In this document: piece by piece, positions 1-5,303 of the stretch | Numbering within the stretch: position 1 is the stretch's first letter | Layout of the letters: each line of letters starts with the position of its first letter | From: Solirubrobacter ginsenosidimutans | GTDB taxonomy: Bacteria; Actinomycetota; Thermoleophilia; Solirubrobacterales; Solirubrobacteraceae | DNA length: 6,359 bases | Assembly (NCBI RefSeq): GCF_027587205.1 | Contig: NZ_JAPDOD010000108.1 | Location: 1 to 6,359, forward strand | Direction: 5' to 3' | The notes under the pieces: generated by a model | Seen by the model: the letters and a program-made list of their open reading frames with translations, nothing else | Told to the model about the DNA's origin: nothing | Database searches by the model: none | Made by a program: the position numbers and the translations under genes

Positions 1-1010
1 AGGCGCATCGTCGTCGGCAGCGCCGGGTCGGCGAAGTTCGCCAGCACCGTCGTGGTGCCCTTGACCGGGTCGTGCAGACGCACGGTGCCGGTGCGTGAGG
101 TCTGGATCAGGCGACCGTCGGGCAGCTGGTCGAAGCCGATCGGCTCGAGCAGGTTCGGCGGCGAGCTGACCTTGACCTGCTGGTAGTTCTTGAGCACGGT
201 GGCGCCGCAGTCGCTGTAGACCGGGTCGCTCTGACCCGTCGCCCACTTGATCGCGCCCGTGAGGTGCGTGGTCAGGTTGGCGTCATACGACGCGACCGTG
301 TTGCCGAGCGTGGTGTAGAAGGAGCGGCCGCCCTGGTAGTCCTTGCAGAAGGAGACCGGGTGATCGGCGCCCATCGTCCCGCCGGTGATGCCCTTGAGCG
401 TGTTTCCGCCCGGCTGTGGCTCGAACGGGGACTCGACGACCGTGTCCAGCACGTGCGAGACGCCGCGGACGTTGGTCGTGAAGTTGTAGAAGTTGTCGGT
501 GCGATCCCAGTACTCCGGGAGCGTCTTGGTCGCATCATGGACGCGGTCATAGACCTTCACGGTGCCCGTCGTGACGTCGGTGCGGCCCGACGCGCGGGTC
601 CCGAGGACGTCAGTCAGGAACTGCCAGGACGAATCGGTCTCCACAGCCGATCCGATGCCGACGTAGGCGCCGCCCTTGCGGAAGTACGCCTCGAAGTTGG
701 CGCGCTGCGCGTCGGTCAGCGGGCTCGCGATGCCCGTGTTCAGGAACACGACCGCGCGATAGCCGTCAAGCGCCGCCGGCGTGAACTGCGCCCCGACGTT
801 GGCCGGGGTCGGTGCGGTGACGGTGTAGTTGCCGCTCGCGGCACCCGCCTGGATCGACGCGATACCCGCCGCCGACAATGCATCCGTCGTGCTGGTGACG
901 ACCAGCACGTTGGCCGGAGCCGCGGCAGCGGCCTTGGGCCGCGCCGACGCGGTCGCCGGCAGCACGAGCGCCAAGCTCAACAGAGCGAGGCCTGCGCTTC
1001 TTCTCCTCAT
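1..1010 (-). CDS. Secreted ThuA-domain protein with start of a PQQ sugar dehydrogenase-like propeller (partial)
   Basis: My own reading of the minus strand from the ATG at 1010 gives 336 open codons running off the left edge, so the C-terminus is missing. Residues 1-23 look like a Sec signal peptide (MRRR, a Leu/Ala core, then ATASA). Residues about 34-258 match the ThuA-like (trehalose-utilization, class I amidotransferase-like fold) domain: ANVLVVTSTTDA near the start, FRKGGAYVGIGSAVETDS, TLPEYWDRTDNFYNF at 163-177 and a closing HPVSFCKDYQGGRSFYTTLG (217-236) then HLTGAIKWATG. From about 280 a second domain begins with LLEPIGFDQLPDGRLIQTSR and GTVRLHD, typical of blade one of soluble glucose dehydrogenase (GSDH) propellers. 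This ThuA-GSDH order is known in secreted bacterial proteins thought to act on sugars; the actual substrate is unknown. Start choice: AAAGGAG at 1015-1021 lies 4 nt before the ATG. It is divergent from the protease gene. Confidence 0.88.
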   Translation of the reverse strand, partial: MRRRSAGLALLSLALVLPATASARPKAAAAAPANVLVVTSTTDALSAAGIASIQAGAASGNYTVTAPTPANVGAQFTPAALDGYRAVVFLNTGIASPLTDAQRANFEAYFRKGGAYVGIGSAVETDSSWQFLTDVLGTRASGRTDVTTGTVKVYDRVHDATKTLPEYWDRTDNFYNFTTNVRGVSHVLDTVVESPFEPQPGGNTLKGITGGTMGADHPVSFCKDYQGGRSFYTTLGNTVASYDANLTTHLTGAIKWATGQSDPVYSDCGATVLKNYQQVKVSSPPNLLEPIGFDQLPDGRLIQTSRTGTVRLHDPVKGTTTVLANFADPALPTTMR

Positions 1011-1014
1011 TGCA

Positions 1015-1021
1015 CTCCTTT
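1015..1021 (-). promoter_or_regulatory. Shine-Dalgarno site of the ThuA-domain gene
   Basis: AAAGGAG on the minus strand, separated from the ATG by TGCA. It fixes the start at 1010 and shows this gene has a conventional leader, unlike its divergent neighbour. Confidence 0.8.
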
Positions 1022-1234
1022 GGACAAACGAGTGACCCTGTGCGCCGCGCGATCCGCGCGCACGACCCCCACTCACCCAGCCTCAATCCGTGGCCCGGGA
1101 GAACCCCATTCCTCTCTCACGGGGTCCCAAGAACGAATCTCTCACGTGGATATGCCGTCCGTCAAGCTGAATCGTGTAAACATGTGCGCAAAACCCATAC
1201 GGGTTCAGTCTCCGTTAGCTGGGACCGGACGCGA

Positions 1235-1267
1235 CGGGCCGCCGTGGTCGCCGGGCCGCAGTGGCCG
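1235..1267 (+). repeat. Imperfect direct repeat, two 16-bp units, 17-bp period
   Basis: Unit one at 1235-1250 is CGGGCCGCCGTGGTCG and unit two at 1252-1267 is CGGGCCGCAGTGGCCG, matching at 14 of 16 positions with a 1-bp gap. It sits about 125-155 bp upstream of the protease start. Tandem sites at this spacing can be protein-binding sites, but in GC-rich DNA short repeats also arise by chance. Confidence 0.4.
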
Positions 1268-1275
1268 TGGGCGCG

Positions 1276-1303
1276 CTTCGGCCCGTTCTGAAGGGTCCCG
1301 AAG
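1276..1303 (+). promoter_or_regulatory. Inverted repeat / hairpin in the divergent region
   Basis: CTTCGG at 1276-1281 pairs with CCGAAG at 1298-1303, and inside it CCC (1282-1284) pairs with GGG (1293-1295) around the loop GTTCTGAA; TC at 1296-1297 bulges out. There is no T-run after either arm, so it is not a typical intrinsic terminator. Its place upstream of the putative promoter suggests an operator or a chance structure. Confidence 0.3.
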
Positions 1304-1369
1304 CAGCCGCTGAGCGTTCGCCGAGAACACTCACTGATCGTCCATTGCGGGCGATGCCTTCTCACCCCT

Positions 1370-1390
1370 GGTGTTCGTAGCGTCGACACC
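1370..1390 (+). promoter_or_regulatory. Putative leaderless promoter (-10 TAGCGT) inside an inverted repeat
   Basis: No Shine-Dalgarno sequence precedes the ATG at 1391. Instead TAGCGT (1378-1383) fits the TAnnnT -10 pattern common in actinobacteria and lies exactly 7 nt before the A of the ATG, the geometry expected if transcription starts on the start codon. The hexamer is bracketed by GGTGT-t-CG (1370-1377) and CG-ACACC (1384-1390), an inverted repeat with one bulged T that ends at the ATG. A regulator bound here would cover the -10. No good -35 is visible at the expected distance. Confidence 0.4.
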
Positions 1391-3550
1391 ATGACCGCTC
1401 GATGGAGGGATGCGGCGGTCGGCACACTGCTCGTCTGGGGTGCGTTGGCCGGGAGTGCTCGAGCGCAAGCGACCCCGCCGCGGTTGGCGGCGCCGGTCGA
1501 TTGCGCGACGAACCCGAACTGTGGGCCGGGGCTCAAACGGCTCTACGGCGCCGATGTGGCGCCTCATCTCGTCAAGCTGACCGTGGCCGACGCGGGGATC
1601 CAGGCGCTCGACGACGGCCTGGCCGAGGTCGCCGTGGCGTTCTCGTCGAATCCGGAGCTCTCGCGCCCGGACATCGTCACGCTGCGCGACGACCAGCGCA
1701 TGGTCGGGCCCGACCGGGTCGTGCCGGCCATCCGCACCGCCGTGCTGGACCGCTACGGCGCCGGCGTCCGCCGGCGCTTGAACGCCGCCTCGGGGCTGCT
1801 CGACACGCTCGCGTTGCGCGGGCTCAACCAGCAGGTGATCGACGGCCGGCTGCCCGAGGCGGTCGGCGGGGAGTTCATCGACGCCAACGGGCTCGGCGGC
1901 GACGCCAAGCGCAAGCCCGGGCCGGCGATCGTCGTCGGCTACCAGGCGTTCGCCGAGAACGAGACGCTGGCGTACCTGTACGCCGAGGCGCTGCGAGCCG
2001 GCGGGTACCGCGTCGCCGTACGTGCGGTCGGCGGGTTGCGCAAGGAGGCGGTCGCCGCGCTGCGTGCGGGCCGCATCTCGCTCTACCCGGCCTACTCCGG
2101 GTCGCTGCTGGAGTACCTCGGCGGCACGTCCCTGCGGCGCGCGCTGGCGCGGCTGCACGCACAGCCGCTCGCGCTCTCCCAGGCGCAGAACCGCAACGTC
2201 TTCGCGATGAAGGGCGAGCGCGCACGCGCGCTCGGGCTCAGCACGCTCTCCGATCTCGCGCGCGCGTGGAGTGGGAAGGTCGCGCGGGCGGCGGCGGACA
2301 CGCTGCAGGACGAGCAGTGGGCCGCCGCCGAGGGCAGCGTGCTCGACCTCCCGGGAGCGTGGAAGCTCACCCGCGGCGCCGGCACGATCGTCGCCGTCGT
2401 GGACTCGGGGCTCCGGCTCGATCACGAGGACCTCGCGCCGAACGTCTGGACGAACTTCAATGAGATCCCGGGCAACGGGGTCGACGACGACGGCAACGGC
2501 TACGTCGACGACGTCCACGGCGTGGACCTCACGACCACGAACGCGCGCCAGGATCTCAGCGACGGCCATGGCCACGGGACGCACGTCGCCGGGATCATCG
2601 CCGCCGCCGCCAACGGGCGGGGGATCGTGGGTGTGGCGCCGCAGGCCAAGCTGATGATCGTCAAGGTGCTCGACGCCGACGGCGCGGGGACGACCGGCGC
2701 CGTCGCGGAGGGCATCCGCTACGCCGCGGCCAACGGCGCGCGGGTGATCAACGCGAGCGTCCAGGGCGACGATCCCGACCCTCGGCTGAACGACGCGATC
2801 GCCGCGGCCGGCGCCGCCAACGCGCTGGTCGTCGTCGCCGCGGGCAACGACTCACGCGACATCGACAGCCGGCCCTCCTACCCGGCGGCGATCCCGGCGC
2901 CGAACCTGATCGGCGTCGCCGCCACCGCGCCCGACGACGGCCGCGGCCTCGACACGTACTCCAACTACGGGCGCTTGACGGTCGGGTTGGCCGCGCCGGG
3001 TGGGCTGATCCTCTCGACGACCAACGACGGCGGCTACGGCGAGAAGTCCGGCACTTCGATGGCCGCGCCGATGGTCAGCGGGGTCGCCGCGCTGATGGTC
3101 TCCCTGAACCCCGGAATCAGCGCGATCGACCTGCGCGCGCTGCTGCTCCAGCACGCCCGGCGCTCGTCGCTCCCGGTCGCGGCGGGGTACGCCGACGCGC
3201 TCAACTCCGCGCTCGCCGTTGCCACCTCGGTCGGCTACGTCACGACCCAGCCGCCGCGGTTGCAGATCCTGCGGGCGACGTCGGACGCCAAGCGCACCCA
3301 GCTGCAGGTGGCGGTGGTCGGCTCCACGCAGGCGATCAAGCGCTACCGCGTGCGCCTGGACAACAGGAACGTGGCCGCGCTGACCGCACGCAAGGCGACG
3401 TTCACGGTGACGCTCCGGCGGCGCGGGCGGCGCGCGCAGATCGACGCCGTCGACGCCTCCGGCCGCCGGCTGGCCAGCGCGAAGCGCACCGTGAGCCGGC
3501 TGCGCGCCGGCAAACGCCAGGTCAACAGCGGCCGCGGGGTGGGCACGTGA
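1391..3550 (+). CDS. Exported fusion: permuted OpuCC/OsmX-type binding domain + subtilisin-like (S8) protease
   Basis: 719 residues. Residues 1-25 are a Sec signal peptide ending A-R-A. Residues about 31-166 match the second half of a betaine/choline-binding protein (OpuAC Pfam family): CATNPNC then GPGLKRLYG, EVAVAFSSNPE, IVTLRDD, VVPAIR, and LNQQVIDGRLPEA. Residues about 177-292 match the first half: IVVGYQAFAENETLAYLY, ISLYPAYSGS, QNRNVFAM, LSTLSDLA. The halves are therefore in swapped order. Residues about 308-610 are a subtilase with Asp338 (VVDSG), His395 (HGTHVAG), Asn486 (AAGND) and Ser556 (GTSMAAP), plus a Ca-site-like DDDGNGYVDD at 365-374. Residues about 620-700 look like an Ig/FN3-type beta domain and are very basic. 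No I9-type propeptide, LPXTG or C-terminal membrane helix is seen. The protein should be secreted. Ligand and protease substrate are unknown. Its stop overlaps the next gene's GTG. Confidence 0.9.
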   Translation: MTARWRDAAVGTLLVWGALAGSARAQATPPRLAAPVDCATNPNCGPGLKRLYGADVAPHLVKLTVADAGIQALDDGLAEVAVAFSSNPELSRPDIVTLRDDQRMVGPDRVVPAIRTAVLDRYGAGVRRRLNAASGLLDTLALRGLNQQVIDGRLPEAVGGEFIDANGLGGDAKRKPGPAIVVGYQAFAENETLAYLYAEALRAGGYRVAVRAVGGLRKEAVAALRAGRISLYPAYSGSLLEYLGGTSLRRALARLHAQPLALSQAQNRNVFAMKGERARALGLSTLSDLARAWSGKVARAAADTLQDEQWAAAEGSVLDLPGAWKLTRGAGTIVAVVDSGLRLDHEDLAPNVWTNFNEIPGNGVDDDGNGYVDDVHGVDLTTTNARQDLSDGHGHGTHVAGIIAAAANGRGIVGVAPQAKLMIVKVLDADGAGTTGAVAEGIRYAAANGARVINASVQGDDPDPRLNDAIAAAGAANALVVVAAGNDSRDIDSRPSYPAAIPAPNLIGVAATAPDDGRGLDTYSNYGRLTVGLAAPGGLILSTTNDGGYGEKSGTSMAAPMVSGVAALMVSLNPGISAIDLRALLLQHARRSSLPVAAGYADALNSALAVATSVGYVTTQPPRLQILRATSDAKRTQLQVAVVGSTQAIKRYRVRLDNRNVAALTARKATFTVTLRRRGRRAQIDAVDASGRRLASAKRTVSRLRAGKRQVNSGRGVGT

Positions 3551-4353
3551 TCCGCTCTGCCTGTGTGGCGGTGGTGCTCGCCCTGGCCGCGGCCGCACCC
3601 GCGCAGGCGGCGGACGCGACGATCACCATGAGCGGGTCGAGCGTCGCCCAGGCGGTGCTCGCCGACCTCGCGTACTTCTACGGCCGCGTCACGCCGTCGC
3701 CGCCGCGCTTCTCGTTCGTCGGCGGCGGGACCACGATCGGCATCACGGACGCCGCCCGCGGTGTGGTCGACGCCGGGATGGTCAGCCGCAACCTCGGCGC
3801 CACCGACCCTCCGGGGCTCGTCCTGACGCCGTTCGCGCTCAGCGGCGTGTGCCTCGTCACCAATGTGGCGAACCCGGTGCCGGGTCTCACGCGCGCGCAG
3901 GTGCAGGACCTGGTCGCCGGGCGGGTGACGAGCTGGACCCAGGTTCCCGGCTCTACCCGCACCGACCCGATCGTCTCGGTCGCCTTGGACGAGACCGCGG
4001 GAGCGCGGATCGTCTTCGAGACGGTCTTCGTCGATGCGGCGACCGAGATCACCTACACGCCGCGGACGTTCGCCGTCGCCGCGCAGGTGCGCGACTTCGT
4101 CGAGAGCACGCCCGCGGCGTGGGGCTACGTCGATCTCGCGCTGATCTCGCGGCTGCACGCGCTGACCTACGAGGGCGTGCCGTGCTCGCGAGCGACGATC
4201 CGCACCGGCGCATACCCGGCGCAGCGCCCGCTGGGGGTCGTCACACGCGGGCGCCCGCGGGGCGCTCTGGCGCGGTTCCTGCGGTGGGTGGCGACGAGCC
4301 GCAAGGCGCGGCAGGTGATCGCGACCCGCTACATCAACGTCGGGTCGAGCTGA
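3547..4353 (+). CDS. Exported PstS-like (PBP-like) solute-binding protein
   Basis: 268 residues starting at a GTG that shares GTGA with the upstream stop codon, so translation is probably coupled; the GGGGTGGG just upstream is a loose ribosome site. Residues 1-21 are a Sec signal peptide ending A-Q-A; there is no lipobox Cys. The rest follows the PstS family: MSGSS at 28-32, GGGTTIGITDAARGVVDAG (59-77) with SR at 80-81, LTRAQVQDLVAGRVTSW at 114-130 (the family's Lt..q...If.G.i..W), WGYVD at 192-196, YPAQRPL at 223-229 and a C-terminal FLRWVATSRKARQVI. The usual SGTR signature is altered: the matching stretch is DETAGARIVFE (148-158), with Ala in place of the Ser and Thr. The ligand may therefore not be phosphate. 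No pstCAB genes are nearby. Partnership with the upstream protease fusion is inferred from coupling only. Confidence 0.85.
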   Translation: MIRSACVAVVLALAAAAPAQAADATITMSGSSVAQAVLADLAYFYGRVTPSPPRFSFVGGGTTIGITDAARGVVDAGMVSRNLGATDPPGLVLTPFALSGVCLVTNVANPVPGLTRAQVQDLVAGRVTSWTQVPGSTRTDPIVSVALDETAGARIVFETVFVDAATEITYTPRTFAVAAQVRDFVESTPAAWGYVDLALISRLHALTYEGVPCSRATIRTGAYPAQRPLGVVTRGRPRGALARFLRWVATSRKARQVIATRYINVGSS

Positions 4354-5303
4354 GCGTGGGCGCGAAGCCAGGCCCAGAAGTCACGGCCGGCGCCGGTGAG
4401 CGGGCCGTGCCGGACGGCGCGTAGCTCGCGGCGCAGCTCGGCGTCGCGGACGGGGATGGCGACGAGCGTTCCGCGCTGCGTCTCGGCCTCGATCACCAGC
4501 CGTGACAGCAAGGCGAAGCCGCCCGTCTCCAGCGCGCGCTTGACGCTCTGGGTGCTCGCGCTCTCCAGCGCCGGGGTCAGCTCGACGCCGGCGCTGTGCA
4601 GCGCGGCAGCCGCCACCGCCCGCGTTCCGGAGCCCGCCTCGCGGGTGAAGTAGGGCTCGCTCGCGAGGGTCGCGGCGGCGAGCGAGCGCCGCTTCGCCCA
4701 TCGGTGGCCGGCCGCGACCACCGCGACGATCTCGTCCTCGCGCAGCGTGAGCGTCTCGAAGTCGTCGAGCGCATCGAGGCCCTCGACGAACCCGATCTGC
4801 GCGTCGTTTGCGCGCACCGCCTTCAGCACGCCCGTCGAGTTGACGATGTCGACCTCCGCGCGGATGCCGGGGTGCACCGCGCGGAACCCGGACAGCCAGT
4901 CCGGCAGCAGGAACTCACCCACCGTGTGGCTCGCCGCGAGCGTGAGCTGCTGGCCGGTCCGGTCGCGATGCTCGGCCAGCACGGCCTCCGCCCGCTGCAG
5001 CGCGGCGAGCGCCTGCTTGGCCTCCGGGTACAGGAGGCGGCCCGCGGTGGTCGGGCGCACGCCGAAGTGGCCGCGCTCCAGCAGCGGCGTGCCGGCGCGC
5101 TTCTCGAGCGCCTTGATGCGCTTGGTGACCGCCGACTGGGTCAGGTTCAGCGCGTCGGCGGCGACGTGGAGATTGCGGGTCTCGACAGCGGCGACGAACG
5201 CGGCGAGATCGTTGCCGGAGAGCGGGTTGGGGATCGTCGGCAGGACCTGGACACTAGTGCCGCGGTGCGGGTGAAGACGGTGAGCCAGGCGAGGACGAGG
5301 CAC
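4329..5303 (-). CDS. LysR-family transcriptional regulator (start uncertain)
   Basis: Counting from GTG 5303 (324 residues), residues about 32-90 are the LysR winged helix-turn-helix: NDLAAFVAAVETRNLHVAAD, LTQSAVTKRIKALE, then PLLERGHFGVRPTTAG. Residues about 118-310 are the effector-binding domain, with LTLAASHTVGEFLLP, IGFVEG, a REAGSGTR motif (221-228) seen in CysL/CbbR/YeiE-like regulators, and FALLSR. It should act as a cytoplasmic DNA-binding activator or repressor responding to a small molecule. The start is a problem: no ATG, GTG or TTG lies in frame between 5303 and the HTH. GTG 5303 leaves an unusually long 30-residue leader, while CTG 5243, preceded by a weak CCAGGT, would give a normal 304 residues. 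Either start lies inside the transporter gene upstream, suggesting co-transcription and possible control of that transporter. The 3' end overlaps the PstS-like gene by 25 bp. Confidence 0.88.
   Translation of the reverse strand: MPRPRLAHRLHPHRGTSVQVLPTIPNPLSGNDLAAFVAAVETRNLHVAADALNLTQSAVTKRIKALEKRAGTPLLERGHFGVRPTTAGRLLYPEAKQALAALQRAEAVLAEHRDRTGQQLTLAASHTVGEFLLPDWLSGFRAVHPGIRAEVDIVNSTGVLKAVRANDAQIGFVEGLDALDDFETLTLREDEIVAVVAAGHRWAKRRSLAAATLASEPYFTREAGSGTRAVAAAALHSAGVELTPALESASTQSVKRALETGGFALLSRLVIEAETQRGTLVAIPVRDAELRRELRAVRHGPLTGAGRDFWAWLRAHAQLDPTLM

Larger units (their letters stand above)
1011..1390. other. Divergent intergenic region, no gene seen
   Basis: This 380-bp stretch separates the start of the leftward ThuA gene from the start of the rightward protease gene, so it should hold both promoters. 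The short ORFs in it lack coding character and family similarity. An AT-richer patch lies at about 1162-1206 (containing GTGTAAACATG and a small AACCC-ATAC-GGGTT hairpin at 1192-1205). A GC-rich hairpin at 1040-1063 (GTGCGC/GCGCAC with inner GCG/CGC) would fall in the 5' leader of the ThuA mRNA. I could not assign a convincing -35/-10 pair to the leftward gene. Confidence 0.7.

Noticed and set aside
1040..1063. GC-rich hairpin as a terminator or riboswitch in the ThuA leader
   Set aside because: No T-run and no recognisable aptamer; alternating CG sequence of this kind folds by chance in such GC-rich DNA.
1137..1165. Minus-strand TTGACG (1160-1165) as the -35 of the ThuA promoter
   Set aside because: At 17-18 bp spacing the -10 would be AGAGAT or GAGATT, matching the consensus too poorly to call.
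264..1313. Long plus-strand reading frame of 349 codons across the ThuA gene and the intergenic region
   Set aside because: Arg-rich translation with no family resemblance; it lies antisense to the ThuA-GSDH frame, which has a signal peptide, strong Shine-Dalgarno site and clear domain motifs.
1391..2266. Tandem complete binding-protein domains at the N-terminus of the protease fusion
   Set aside because: Only one copy of each half is present, and the space from residue 26 to 300 fits a single domain of about 260 residues.
1331..2584. 417-codon minus-strand reading frame antisense to the protease fusion
   Set aside because: Arg/Val/Asp-rich composition typical of the antisense shadow of GC-rich genes, with no domain or credible start; the plus frame carries the whole catalytic triad.
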